Shown: positions 46,492 through 56,171, counted from the stretch's first letter. The stretch: DNA of 64,000 bases from Ordospora colligata OC4 (GCF_000803265.1 NW_014575404.1:1-64000); one strand, 5' to 3'. Notes: a model not told the origin generated them from the letters alone. Numbers and translations are program-made.

Positions 46492-46733
46492 GCAAGTTTA
46501 TGCATTACGAGTCATGCACTTGGTTTTATAGATAATAAATGCTAATATAACATGTCCTTAGTTTATTGATTCTAATTAGATATTGATTTCTGGTGATTTC
46601 AATGGATTGGATAAGCCAATTTTATGTACTACACGTAGTTTGAATACCATAAATCTGTAAGTTTTATAATCTGTTTATTTGATTTATTATCAGCGATCTA
46701 TGTATCGTCATGCAATAGCCATAAATCGCACAA

Positions 46734-48077
46734 TCATATTATCTGCTTTAAAAGGAAGTGCTCAAAGAACGGAGCTTCAGGAACATAGTCGACCTTTGTG
46801 CACTCAGGATCAACATCTCTAACTAATGAGCTGCTCGCTTCTGAAAACTCAAAGTCATAGACTATGGAAATTTCCTTAGCCAGTTTTCCTAGTTCAGGTG
46901 CGAATCTAGCACATCCGTACAGCATAAGCCTTCGTGCAAAAACTCGTGCTCTGTGAGAAGGTTGTTTTTTGTGCACAAATAAAAGCCTGACTGCCTTCAC
47001 AACCTCAGGAATGCAGATTGCTTCCATATTCATCGGGTATATCACCCTATACATTGCATTAACAAGTTTTTCAAAGTCATATCCTTCAGAGCCATAAAGA
47101 ATCATCACGCACTTCACTGCCTGAATCGTTGAATCTGAACACAGCTTGTCCAGATTGTTACACAGCAGAAAATAAAGTCCTTCCATAAACTCCGGACGAA
47201 TAATGTTCTTGTATTTTGTAAGCCCTAAAAATATGCTTTTGTAGCAATCGTACCTGTTGCTTTTAAGAACAGTAAAATAAACCCTGAGAATTGCATCATG
47301 TATCTTTTTGCAATTGTTTATCTCCTCAATTCTGCCTTCAATGTCCTCTTCATCTCTTGCTTCTGACTGTGCGATTAATCTTTCCTTTTCTACTTTCCTT
47401 AGCTTTTTGTCAAACACCCGCTTCCTAACAAAGATAGTTTCTTTCTCGCTTCTTTTAGATGCAGGTCTGTTCTCTCTCCAATAGTCAGAGGCTCTTTGCT
47501 TGTCAGACTTCAGTGATTTCTCCACAAGTGGGACGTTTAAAAGATACTCCAGAACAACAGGATTGTAGTCATAATCGAGCATTTGGTTGATTATCACAAT
47601 TATCAGCTCTCCGGTCCAATCATCTTGTAGCTTCAATCTGATTGTTTCACAGCACATCTCAGGCACTGGCCCAGTTCCCATAGATCCCTCAAGAATCCTC
47701 GATACAATCTTATCTGTGCAGTTGAAGTGATCAAAATGCTTCAAAAGCTCACACAGGGAAACGTAGCTCGCATCAGACTTATCTCCCATCAGTATCTTGA
47801 CATAATCTGTGTACCATTTAAGAAGCGCTTTATCATGCTCTTTCAGGTGCATGCTTTCTCTTTTATCCTTGACAACATCCTTTAGAGTTCGTACCTTGTA
47901 CAATGGAATAATGGCCTTGAATACTTTCAACACAGATAAATACACAAGTCCCCTTGTCTCATCAGATGTGTCTTTATTTGCTTCTACAAGAACCTCGCCT
48001 ATCTTCCTCAGGCAGTTGTCTGGATCCTTTATGATTTCCATGCACAAAGATGCAATATGCAAGACTTTCTGGTTCAT
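46734..48077 (-). CDS. NOC3: Ribosome biogenesis factor NOC3
   Basis: NOC3 works with NOC2 in 60S assembly and has also been linked to replication licensing in yeast. The 447-residue helical protein shows the NOC3 N-terminal pattern: KDPDNCLRKIGEVL, then VFKAIIPLYKVRTL, and a long CBF/MAK21-type helical domain in the second half. Yeast NOC3 is about 660 residues. The frame reaches a TTG at 48089; the first ATG is at 48077. This is one of the few genes here lacking a nearby CCC/GGG run, so the start is less certain. Confidence 0.8.
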   Translation of the reverse strand: MNQKVLHIASLCMEIIKDPDNCLRKIGEVLVEANKDTSDETRGLVYLSVLKVFKAIIPLYKVRTLKDVVKDKRESMHLKEHDKALLKWYTDYVKILMGDKSDASYVSLCELLKHFDHFNCTDKIVSRILEGSMGTGPVPEMCCETIRLKLQDDWTGELIIVIINQMLDYDYNPVVLEYLLNVPLVEKSLKSDKQRASDYWRENRPASKRSEKETIFVRKRVFDKKLRKVEKERLIAQSEARDEEDIEGRIEEINNCKKIHDAILRVYFTVLKSNRYDCYKSIFLGLTKYKNIIRPEFMEGLYFLLCNNLDKLCSDSTIQAVKCVMILYGSEGYDFEKLVNAMYRVIYPMNMEAICIPEVVKAVRLLFVHKKQPSHRARVFARRLMLYGCARFAPELGKLAKEISIVYDFEFSEASSSLVRDVDPECTKVDYVPEAPFFEHFLLKQII

Positions 48078-48367
48078 GCAAGCTTGCAACGGTTTCTATG
48101 AAAACTTTTATCTGATCGATTATGAAATCCCAAATATGGTATGAAATACTTAAACCACTTCATTGCGTTTTCACATGCACCACTCATTCCAGTTTGTATA
48201 ATCTTAAATTGATGCAAATCATCACATTTATTAGAACAAATACGCAAGCATTACAAAACGAACTGATTTATGAATTATAATGTTGTTGGAATCGAACTTA
48301 TAATATGCTACAATGATACTGAGGCTTTTGATGCAATGTAATTTTGTATAACAAAAAGTTACCCAGC

Positions 48368-49027
48368 ATGCTTGCTGTTATAGACACAGGATACATATTG
48401 GAAAGGCATATACCGATTGAAAAAATAACCAAAGGATACATCACAAGCTCAGTGAAGACAGAGCTCAAGAATGCACAATCAAGAATGTATATTGATTTAT
48501 TTTCTTTCATGATTGAAACACGAGATCCTTCTGATGAGTATATAGCGAAGGTCAATGAGTATCTCAAAAGCACAGTCTCAAATCTAAGCGCAACGGATGT
48601 GGATGTGGTTGCATTGACTCTAGAGCTGATGGATGAGATGTCTTCGCAATGGCTAGGTCCAGGTAGTTTGAATAGTATCGATGTGTGCTGCTTGACTCAT
48701 GACAATGGAATCAAAAATGCACTTGCACACTATGGATCTTATGAAGACCGTGATTTTTCTAGAAGAACATATAAAACCAGATGTTATGCATGCTACAGTG
48801 TTTTTAGTGAATGTATGGATTTCTGTAAAAATTGTGGACATTCCACTCTTACAAAAGTAAGTGTTGGAAATGCAAATGGAAAGGAAGTTCTGTACTTCAA
48901 GAAGGATTACAAGTACAAGCCTAAGGTGATTAGAGACAACAATGGAATAGAACTCCGTAGTATTGATCAAAGGGAGTATATCCACCATCAGAAGATGATG
49001 AAGAGAAAGAATAACAAGGGGATTTAA
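48368..49027 (+). CDS. NOB1: NOB1 endonuclease (18S rRNA 3' end maturation)
   Basis: NOB1 cuts 20S pre-rRNA at site D. The 219-residue protein has an N-terminal PIN domain (about 1-100) with AVIDTGYIL carrying the first metal-binding Asp and ATDVDVVALTLEL carrying later ones. A four-cysteine zinc ribbon follows (CYAC then CKNC, about 140-165), then a basic tail. Yeast NOB1 is 459 residues, the insert between PIN and zinc ribbon being lost here. The frame extends up to a TTG, but the ATG at 48368 follows CCC by 3 nt. Confidence 0.9.
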   Translation: MLAVIDTGYILERHIPIEKITKGYITSSVKTELKNAQSRMYIDLFSFMIETRDPSDEYIAKVNEYLKSTVSNLSATDVDVVALTLELMDEMSSQWLGPGSLNSIDVCCLTHDNGIKNALAHYGSYEDRDFSRRTYKTRCYACYSVFSECMDFCKNCGHSTLTKVSVGNANGKEVLYFKKDYKYKPKVIRDNNGIELRSIDQREYIHHQKMMKRKNNKGI

Positions 49028-49050
49028 AGAAACTGATAATTTAGAACTAA

Positions 49051-49377
49051 TTAATCATGCTGTTTATTTGATAATGCTTCAACATCAGATAGAAAAAATA
49101 AACTTTCTGAGATGATTGTTTCTTTTATGTCGTTTGCAGAAACTGTTTTTCCACCTCTGAGGTTGCATATTTGCTTCGCCTTGTGTAGTACAAACTCAGA
49201 AACAAAGTTTATGTATTTGGTAACGATGTCTGTTTTACTGTTGCTTCTAGAAAGATCTATCAGGTCAATTATGTCCTTCATGTTTCTTTTGTTCACAGCA
49301 TTGCGGTTTTGATGCGACATGCATTCGATTTTTGCCTTTTTATTGCATTCCTCAATATCTTGTGCCTGTTTAGTCAT
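49051..49377 (-). CDS. Small histone-fold protein
   Basis: The 108-residue protein has a histone-fold-like pattern in its second half: TDIVTKYINFVSEFVLHKAKQICN as the long central helix, then GGKTVSANDIKETI as the loop and last helix. This suits TAF-type, NC2-beta-type or CENP-S/X-type proteins; I cannot choose between them. The N-terminal third is charged. It is convergent with NOB1 (23 bp). If it is a TFIID histone-fold TAF, it would be the third TFIID gene in the window. Confidence 0.6.
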   Translation of the reverse strand: MTKQAQDIEECNKKAKIECMSHQNRNAVNKRNMKDIIDLIDLSRSNSKTDIVTKYINFVSEFVLHKAKQICNLRGGKTVSANDIKETIISESLFFLSDVEALSNKQHD

Positions 49378-49653
49378 GCTGTGGATAACATTTTTGCATG
49401 ATTCTTAGGTAAATGTTTATTGATGCAATTGATATGATTTGTTATTACATACCAATGCATATGTCAGTTGATATCACAGTATGAATGTATCTTTACATAT
49501 ACACAGTATGTGGATGAATGTGTAACAAAACTGTTGATTGTTGGCATAACTGAATATGCTCGCACTATGTAGATTGAAAGCAGATATCCAAATAGTAAGT
49601 ATATGCTAAACTGTTAAGTCTGTGTATTTATTGCAAACAAAAAACAACAGTAT

Positions 49654-50595
49654 ATGGGGAAGACGAATTCACTGAAGGACAAGGAAGAAAAGAATGGAAG
49701 TAACACTATAGAGAGAGGGGTGCAGAAAAGGATTGCATGTCTAGAGATGAACTGGAAGATATTGAGTGTTAAAAACATTTTTTATGCGTTTAGTTCATTT
49801 CTACATCATTCATCACCGGTGTGTGTTAAGTTATGCAAGACTGAGCTTGGAAGGAATGTACTTGGAGATGACGATGTGTATACAAACGGTGATAATACTG
49901 ATATTAGAAAATATTATTTTGCAATTATTGAGTTTAAAGACGTTCAGGATGCGATTTGTGTGTATAAAGCATGCGATGGCATTGAGTATGAAAATTCTGG
50001 GACATTTTTTGATTTGAGATTCATTTCTGAAAAGTTTGTGGTTAGGAATGTCTGTGATGAATTTCCAAGTACTGGCACTGGTGGATGTGCAAAAAGAAGA
50101 CTGAATGCGGTATACACAGCAAATGGAATGGAATGCGATTATTTAGACAGCGAATCTACTGAAGAGATGAAGATGCTATTTGAAGACAATGAGATAGACT
50201 ATGAAAAGGTATCTATGCTTATAGAGATGTCAGAGGATGAAGAGGATGAGATAAAACGAGACAACTATATACAAAAGGAAGAGTCTAATGATGATGAACT
50301 ACTTGAAGATGAAGACGACTTCAACAGTATTTACACCAAATCAAAGTCAAAAAAGAAAAAGATCTCTGTTGCAAAGGAACCTGGAAAGAAGCAGGTTCTG
50401 ATTCCCAAGGCTAATCAAGACGATGAATGTACTGGATTTGTGTTTGATCCTTTAGACGAGAGGTTTGAAGCATTATTCAAAGACGACAACTTTTCCATAG
50501 ATCCTACGCATCCTGAATATAAAAAGAAAGGCGGCTTAAAGGAGATAGTAAATGAAAAACGTAAAAGATATGAAGCAACAATGAGTGATGACTAA
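49654..50595 (+). CDS. ESF1: ESF1-like nucleolar pre-rRNA processing protein
   Basis: ESF1 is needed for early 18S rRNA processing. The 313-residue protein has the ESF1 core: RIACLEMNWKILSVKNIFYAFSSF, a central YYFAIIEFKDVQDA segment leading to CDGIEYENSGTFFDLRFI, an acidic stretch, and the C-terminal RFEALFKDDNFSIDPTHPEYKKK block characteristic of the family. Yeast ESF1 is 628 residues. The gene lies between a histone-fold gene and eL39 in a ribosome-related neighbourhood. Confidence 0.85.
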   Translation: MGKTNSLKDKEEKNGSNTIERGVQKRIACLEMNWKILSVKNIFYAFSSFLHHSSPVCVKLCKTELGRNVLGDDDVYTNGDNTDIRKYYFAIIEFKDVQDAICVYKACDGIEYENSGTFFDLRFISEKFVVRNVCDEFPSTGTGGCAKRRLNAVYTANGMECDYLDSESTEEMKMLFEDNEIDYEKVSMLIEMSEDEEDEIKRDNYIQKEESNDDELLEDEDDFNSIYTKSKSKKKKISVAKEPGKKQVLIPKANQDDECTGFVFDPLDERFEALFKDDNFSIDPTHPEYKKKGGLKEIVNEKRKRYEATMSDD

Positions 50596-50678
50596 TTCTC
50601 TTTCAGATTTACATATTGTCATGATCGATTAAAACTCATGTTACACAAATATAAGTGTGTTAGAAATCAAGTTTATTC

Positions 50679-50867
50679 TCAATAAATTTTGAGTTTTCCG
50701 GATTTCCAGTGTCTTCTGGACCTGTTGAATTCTCCACGGTGCTCAGGCATGGATCGTTTCCATGCTGGCATTTCTCTGTTCCTCTTGAGTGCTCTCATGA
50801 GTCGTGTCTTGATTAAAGCTGTTTTTCTTGATCCCTAAAATTACCAAAGCGATTGATCACCTACCAT
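50679..50867 (-). CDS. RPL39: Ribosomal protein eL39, with an intron after the ATG
   Basis: Ribosomal protein eL39 lines the exit tunnel of the large subunit. On the minus strand an ATG at 50867-50865 is followed at once by a GTAGGT donor. Removing 50835-50864 (30 nt) gives complement(join(50679..50834,50865..50867)), 52 residues. The product starts MGSRKTALIKT and contains ALKRNREMPAWKR and NRSRRHWKSGKLK, matching eL39's QNRPxPxWxR and KRRHWRRTK signatures at the right spacing and full length. CCCC lies 9 nt before the ATG. It is too short to stand out among reading frames and lacks its ATG without splicing. Confidence 0.9.
50835..50864 (-). other. Spliceosomal micro-intron in eL39 (30 nt)
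   Basis: The donor GTAGGT directly follows the start codon and the acceptor is the end of GGTAATTTTAG. The 3' nine bases TAATTTTAG equal those of the SEC61 intron. Splicing places ATG in frame with the eL39 body. Confidence 0.85.
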
Positions 50868-51021
50868 TTGTGTGGCGGGGCAATTTTTTTAGACATATGA
50901 ACCTCTCGTGGAGTGCAAAGATATATACAATAGTGTTGTTTGTAAGATACACTGCAAATTTGTAATATACAAGTATGCTGCAAATCAGACTTAATTGAGC
51001 AGAATAATATAACATTCAGCA

Positions 51022-52122
51022 TCAGGCAACAGTACGATGTCCTTGTATCTCTCTTGCCTTGCTATTTTCACGCATAGGAGTATAGAATGAAGATAGTTTT
51101 TCAATGCTAAGATCGTCTTTAAGACTTTCTAAGATATTACAGACCACTTTTATGTTGTTTGGGGAGTCTTTATCAAGTCTTGTTTTGTACAGTTTCCACC
51201 CGCCTTTCCTTAGAACAAGTTCATCGAAATCCCAATAGTATCCGTCAGCATCATATAAAAACTCACCAATCACTCCATCCAAGTTAGACTCATGAATGTT
51301 AGTGCTTAAGAACTGATCAAACACCATTTCCTTGCCACGTTTTCCTATACAAATCAGATCATAGATGTTACTGTCTTTGCTGTGCCTTACCATCTTGAAA
51401 TCCATTGTATTTAACGAAGCAGGCTTCCACTTAAGTATTTCACCTCGCTTTCCTACACAATAAGCCTCATTAACCGGTGTGAAAATAAGTCCGTCGTTTC
51501 CATGCTTGAGTTCAGGAATCTTCTTGTATATTTCCCAGAAGCCATATCCCTTGAGCATCTGCTTGACATAGAAGCAAATTGGAGGAGACTCATTTGTGAT
51601 CTGAATATGTACTCGTTTTCTATCATCATCTTTCGGAACGCTCTTGGATGTTTCGTATTCTTTATACATGGCCTCAAGAAACATCTGTGCGTATCCCAGT
51701 CTTTTGTATAAGTTCTTAGAGATTTGTGAGACGCCTTCGTATATCAAGCAATCGAATATTGCATATGTGTTGATTGTGTTTGATTCAAGAAAGACCTCAC
51801 CATCAATAAGAACGGTTGAATTGAATGGAATGCGAATATCAAGCTCATAGAAATCATTTTTCCTGTCATATAGATATGCTCTGTTCTTATCCATGTAATT
51901 GATGATCAGCAACAATGCTCTGACACCATCAGACTTCTCACATACAAGGAAATCCTCAGTAAGCAGAAGATTGATGTTTTCAAGTGTCAGCGTTATTGGG
52001 TGACTTCCAACGAATTTTTCTCTATGCTTAGCTCTATGTTCGTTGAGCTGATCGTAGATCATGTGCCTGAGAGCACTAGCTGTTTCTGGAGAAGCCTTAG
52101 AGCCAAGACAGGACAGCTCCAT
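51022..52122 (-). CDS. CEG1: mRNA capping enzyme guanylyltransferase
   Basis: The enzyme transfers GMP to the 5' end of nascent mRNA through a lysyl-GMP intermediate. The 366-residue protein has the nucleotidyltransferase motifs: EKSDGVRALL with the active-site lysine (about residue 62), LIDGEVF (motif III), HGNDGLIFTP (motif IV) and ILKWKPASL (motif V). An OB-fold C-terminal domain follows. The length is typical of fungal-type monofunctional enzymes. The ATG at 52122 follows CCC directly. It lies upstream of eL39 on the same strand. Confidence 0.95.
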   Translation of the reverse strand: MELSCLGSKASPETASALRHMIYDQLNEHRAKHREKFVGSHPITLTLENINLLLTEDFLVCEKSDGVRALLLIINYMDKNRAYLYDRKNDFYELDIRIPFNSTVLIDGEVFLESNTINTYAIFDCLIYEGVSQISKNLYKRLGYAQMFLEAMYKEYETSKSVPKDDDRKRVHIQITNESPPICFYVKQMLKGYGFWEIYKKIPELKHGNDGLIFTPVNEAYCVGKRGEILKWKPASLNTMDFKMVRHSKDSNIYDLICIGKRGKEMVFDQFLSTNIHESNLDGVIGEFLYDADGYYWDFDELVLRKGGWKLYKTRLDKDSPNNIKVVCNILESLKDDLSIEKLSSFYTPMRENSKAREIQGHRTVA

Positions 52123-52334
52123 GGGCTATATGCACAGCAACAATGTGTATGCTCAGAAACTTTATTACATACACCGACATGATGAACAGGATATGAAGTA
52201 AGAGTAAATAGAATACAAATATCCAGTCGATGCCTAATACATATTTCGATTAATGAGCTAGATTGCATTATAAGCACAATGAATAGGATTATGTAGCACA
52301 TGCGTTATACAAAATAAAACAAAAAATGACAAAA

Positions 52335-52452
52335 GATTACGGCACCCAGGATTCCCGAGTGGTCTCCCAACTCAGTACTAACCAGGCTCGCACAGGCTTA
52401 ACTTCGGAGATCTGACGAGTTCCGGTGCATTTCAGTGGATATGGCCGTAACC
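52335..52452 (-). rRNA. 5S ribosomal RNA
   Basis: On the minus strand the 118-nt segment starts GGTTACGGCCATATC and ends GGGTGCCGTAATC. These ends pair over nine positions as the 5S helix I. Internal matches include the box A/C region around AGTTAAGCCTG and GCGAGCCTGGTTAGTACT, and the TGGGAGACC loop. A TTTT terminator follows, suited to RNA polymerase III. It is a dispersed single copy, not part of an rDNA unit in this window. Confidence 0.95.
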
Positions 52453-52598
52453 ATTCACAAACACATCCTGGTATTTATACCGTCACACACTATGATCTAT
52501 ACATCATTCAATTCATACTTCCTATTGATATTCATCTATACTAATCTATTAACAATCTAATTTACTTTATTACTTAGCAACCGATCATCATCATCCGG

Positions 52599-54710
52599 TC
52601 ATCTCATGGCTTCCTCTCTCAAACGGATGTACTCAAGCATTTCACTTCCACTCAAAACACTCTTGCTATTCAAAACCTTCATCCGTAGAAACAGCTCTTC
52701 GTCCTTGTCCCGCACTCCCTTTAATACACCCTCCTCTTCACCCTCTTCTCCATGCTCCTCATGTGCCTTTATCTCAACAACCTCATCTGTGCCATCAAAG
52801 CTAAACAAATCATCAATGCACGACTTATTGAAGAACCTGCTTAGTCTTGGATCACTCAACACCTTCTTTCCAAGCATATCCTTGAATATCTGCTTCTGAT
52901 ACACCTTCTCCTCAATAGTGTCTTTGCATACAAACCTATATATCTCCACGTCTTTCTTCTGTCCATACCTCCATGCCCTTTCCTTTGCTTGTGTATCTGT
53001 TGATGGATTCCAATCCGGATCATATATCACAACCCTTGATGCTCCAGTAAGGTTCAGTCCAAGACCTCCCACTCGCGTTGTCAACAGAAATATAAAAACA
53101 TTCTCATCATTGTTGAATTGCTCAACAAGACTCCGTCTGTCTTGCGTTGATGTTGACCCATCCATCCTCATGTACATATATCCATCAATACATTTCTCTA
53201 TAATATCCAACATCCGTATCGTCTGTGAAAAGATCAATACCTTGTTTCCACTCTTCTTCCACTTCTTCAAAAAATCCATCAGAATCTTCATCTTACATGC
53301 CGACTCAACCAACGCATATCCATTAGACTTTCCATTACAAGCGTTTACATCCAACGACTCATCCTGATAATCATAATCAAGCTCAAATTGCTCTATTTTA
53401 TGTTTACTTGGATCTTGATCATGCATTCCATCATGTCTTGTATTGTCATCAGTAAAAAGCAGCCTAGGATGATTACACACTTTGCGTAGTAACGTAATTC
53501 CACTCAAAAGATTCGCCTTTCCTGTTAGAACATTCATTATATGCTTTGATCTAAGCACCTTCTTGTACAAATCAGTCTGTAAAGATGTCAATGAACAGAA
53601 CACAATCTTATCCTGTTTTGAAGGTAGTCGATGAGACACTTGTGCCTTTGTTCTTCGTAATATGTAAGGCTCAATAAGTGACCTTAGCATCAAACTGTGT
53701 TTGTATGCTCTTTCAACCTGAATATTACTTGCATTCTTGTATCCTCCCTTGCTTATCACCTCTTCAAATTCTTCATTGAATGCACTGTGCGATCCAAGAA
53801 GCCCCGGATTCACAAAATCAAACATCGACCACAGCTCCCTTAGATTGTTTTGTATTGGCGTTCCAGAAAGAATCAACCTACATACAGACTTCATCCTCTT
53901 CGCTGCAAGACTCACCTGTGCATTCTTATTCTTTATTCTATGCCCTTCATCCAGAACTAACACATCACATTCCTCACTCCCTGCAATCATTTTGAACTTC
54001 TCGTATGACATCACATGCACTCCATTCTTCTCACTATCCACTCCTCCAGTAAAAATTCGCATAAATGGATAGAACTTTTTCCACTCGCTCACCCACTGTA
54101 AAACAATTGTGGCTGGGCATACAATTAATGCCTTTCCAGCTGCTTCATTCCTAAACAGCGCCGTTAAAAAAACTATTAGCTGAAATGTCTTTCCTAGGCC
54201 CATATCATCAGCAAGAATCCCTCCCTTCTTAGCTTTGTAAAGATTTAACATCCACTTCACTCCTTCCTGCTGATATACAAACAGACTTTCCCAGAGAAAG
54301 CTTGGCACAGCAAAACCTTCGTGCTCTTCAGAATGTTTTTGAATATACTTATCAAATACGTCATTAGATAGTCCATGTTTCTTGCAGAATACTTCTATTG
54401 CATTCTTACACTTCTCCTCAAACAATTTGATGTCTGAATCATCAGAACAACCTTTCCACTCAAAATCAAACACTTCTTTTGCTTCCAAACTTTCCTGTTT
54501 GCTTTCTCTGCATGTCAGTGCCTGCTTTTCTGCCACTAAGCTTCGCTTAATCTGCTCAAGCTCTTCCTCACACAGATTCATTTTTTCCAAATCTCCGCTA
54601 TCCTTGTATCTCTTCGCCTTCTCCTCAATCTCATTCATTCTTGAGTTTGCTGCCTTCTCAAGATACTTCTCAACAAGTGTCTTTTCATATTCCTCAGCAT
54701 TGTAATCCAT
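52599..54710 (-). CDS. RAD26: SNF2-family ATPase RAD26 / CSB (transcription-coupled repair)
   Basis: RAD26/CSB moves or rescues stalled RNA polymerase II. The 703-residue protein has a coiled-coil N-terminus (1-80) and then the SNF2 core: FVYQQEGVKWML, DDMGLGKT (motif I), VLDEGHRIKN (motif II with the DEGH variant typical of CSB), LSGTPIQNN, YILRRTKAQV, and the C-lobe RVGGLGLNL and RAWRYGQKKDV. VPSFLWESLFVYQ before the core is also CSB-like. Human CSB is about 1490 residues, and here both extensions are trimmed. INO80 and SWI2 types fit less well. Confidence 0.85.
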   Translation of the reverse strand: MDYNAEEYEKTLVEKYLEKAANSRMNEIEEKAKRYKDSGDLEKMNLCEEELEQIKRSLVAEKQALTCRESKQESLEAKEVFDFEWKGCSDDSDIKLFEEKCKNAIEVFCKKHGLSNDVFDKYIQKHSEEHEGFAVPSFLWESLFVYQQEGVKWMLNLYKAKKGGILADDMGLGKTFQLIVFLTALFRNEAAGKALIVCPATIVLQWVSEWKKFYPFMRIFTGGVDSEKNGVHVMSYEKFKMIAGSEECDVLVLDEGHRIKNKNAQVSLAAKRMKSVCRLILSGTPIQNNLRELWSMFDFVNPGLLGSHSAFNEEFEEVISKGGYKNASNIQVERAYKHSLMLRSLIEPYILRRTKAQVSHRLPSKQDKIVFCSLTSLQTDLYKKVLRSKHIMNVLTGKANLLSGITLLRKVCNHPRLLFTDDNTRHDGMHDQDPSKHKIEQFELDYDYQDESLDVNACNGKSNGYALVESACKMKILMDFLKKWKKSGNKVLIFSQTIRMLDIIEKCIDGYMYMRMDGSTSTQDRRSLVEQFNNDENVFIFLLTTRVGGLGLNLTGASRVVIYDPDWNPSTDTQAKERAWRYGQKKDVEIYRFVCKDTIEEKVYQKQIFKDMLGKKVLSDPRLSRFFNKSCIDDLFSFDGTDEVVEIKAHEEHGEEGEEEGVLKGVRDKDEELFLRMKVLNSKSVLSGSEMLEYIRLREEAMR

Positions 54711-54906
54711 TCAAAACACAAAGGGACAGTTTATGCAACACATTAACTCATATAGAACATCTAAAGTTCTACAACATTACAATTATTCAGATTACATCTT
54801 TATTCATATAATCATTCATATCAGATCTTTATTCATACATTTATTTATGTAACTATTCATATTACACTTTTATTTATATGCTTACTTATTAATCCTTCTG
54901 CACATC
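54711..54906. repeat. Degenerate ATTCATA-type repeats
   Basis: Between 54780 and 54890 variants of TTTATTCATA recur every 20-30 bp with spacer changes, for example CTTTATTCATATAATCATTC. This is low-complexity intergenic DNA between two minus-strand genes. Confidence 0.5.
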
Positions 54907-55713
54907 TCATTCTTCTGCATTATCCAAAATCTTTTTTATTGTCTTAATTATCTCCTCATCAAGTCCGATCCCAGATGCTCTTATTAACCTGTCAATATCT
55001 TCCTTAATATCAACACCCATGGTTATGCTTCGCTTGACTATCTTTTTAATTAGATACTCCACATCTTCCGCCGTATACATATCAGTGTTTTTACCTACAA
55101 TAACTTCAAGGCTCATCAATAAATATCTAATCTCCATCTCTCTGTACAATTCAATTACCTCAGGCTTGTAATTACTGATAACTTTCATCTCGTTCAGCCA
55201 TCTATCGACTTTTGCAGGCATATCCAACAATCGAATATCCATGTAAGCTGCTATCTCCACGTCAATCTTCTGCTTGATATACTTGCTTATCACCATTCCA
55301 TCACACATGTCGTACTTGTTGAGCTTCTCAAACACTTCAATATTTGCACAAACGTTCCTTTCTACAATCTTCGAACACAAATCATCAAGATGCTCAATAA
55401 GTGCATGCCTTAAACTTTCTCTCAAGTCTTCTTGACCAAACCCAACTATTACAAAACATTCAATTATTGAACTGACTCTGTCTGGGTTATTGAGCCGAAT
55501 GGCTCTTCTAAATTCACGGCAGAGAAATTCTTGTAGGTCTTCACATTTATCTGCATCGCTCTTCAGCAAATCAAGAAGCATCTCTATGTTTCTTGTTGCT
55601 TTGATCTCTTTGATCATTTTTACAACCTTCTCTTTACGCCTGTTGTATACAAGAGCCGCATGCTGTTCTTTCAAAATGTGCCATTTGTTAAGTTTGTGCA
55701 GCAGCTCATCCAT
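54907..55713 (-). CDS. Hypothetical helical protein (possibly a vesicle-tethering subunit)
   Basis: The frame extends upstream to 55992, but the extra 93 codons encode an implausible Cys/Tyr/Ile-rich stretch. The ATG at 55713 (MDELLHKLNK) follows CCC by 4 nt and gives a uniform 268-residue charged helical protein. The first 60 residues look coiled-coil, followed by helices such as DLRESLRHALIEHLDDL. COG- or exocyst-type tethering subunits look like this, but I see no decisive motif, so that suggestion is weak. Confidence 0.65.
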   Translation of the reverse strand: MDELLHKLNKWHILKEQHAALVYNRRKEKVVKMIKEIKATRNIEMLLDLLKSDADKCEDLQEFLCREFRRAIRLNNPDRVSSIIECFVIVGFGQEDLRESLRHALIEHLDDLCSKIVERNVCANIEVFEKLNKYDMCDGMVISKYIKQKIDVEIAAYMDIRLLDMPAKVDRWLNEMKVISNYKPEVIELYREMEIRYLLMSLEVIVGKNTDMYTAEDVEYLIKKIVKRSITMGVDIKEDIDRLIRASGIGLDEEIIKTIKKILDNAEE

Positions 55714-56171
55714 GGGTATGCAAGTGTGTTTAGGATCGATATGAATGTATATCGAGTAGGTTACACAGATACATTTGTAGTAGCTTGCCCTGCAATTATG
55801 TGTGCATTCGATGGAGTACGCAATACAGGCAGCATGAATGAATATGGATATATAAATATAGTAAGTAAAGCAATCCATGAGGGAAATGAGAATCAACAAA
55901 CATGCATAAAGAAGCAATATGCTCCAAACTATGCGCTGAATAAACTCAAGCTGAATATTGAAAGCATGTTTGAGGGAGACAGGAAATTTCATGAGTCAAA
56001 GTAATGCAGAATACATGTAATGCCACTGCATGATTAATGCAAACATTAAAGATTTAGTATAAATCAGAGTTGAATAATCACGATTTTGAATGATTATGCA
56101 AATCGAAAATGCATCTTTTTTATGATGCTGCGCATGATGAAGTGAAATAAATTAGATTTTGGATTCCCTGA
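55714..56171. other. Intergenic region with one possible small ORF
   Basis: The 458-bp gap separates two divergent genes. The plus strand has an 87-codon frame at 55741-56004, listed separately. No RNA gene is seen. Confidence 0.5.
55741..56004 (+). CDS. Possible small protein, 87 residues (doubtful)
   Basis: An ATG at 55741 opens an 87-codon frame with balanced composition (MNVYRVGYTDTFVVAC at the start, a charged MFEGDRKFHESK end). It fills an otherwise unusually long gap. There is no nearby CCC/GGG signal and no recognised domain. The antisense strand is also open here, which raises the chance that the frame is fortuitous. Confidence 0.25.
   Translation: MNVYRVGYTDTFVVACPAIMCAFDGVRNTGSMNEYGYINIVSKAIHEGNENQQTCIKKQYAPNYALNKLKLNIESMFEGDRKFHESK

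Noticed and set aside
48280..48310. GTTCGATTCC-like string on the minus strand suggesting a tRNA T-arm
   Set aside because: The bases before it cannot pair with those after it, and no acceptor or anticodon stem can be drawn.
49590..49620. GTAAGTATATGC...TTAAG resembling a micro-intron upstream of ESF1
   Set aside because: No ATG-bearing exon precedes it, and ESF1 has its own ATG in the expected place.
55714..55992. 93-codon upstream extension of the 54907-55713 gene with apparent membrane segments
   Set aside because: Cys/Tyr/Ile-rich composition unlike the rest, and the CCC start signal lies before the internal ATG at 55713.
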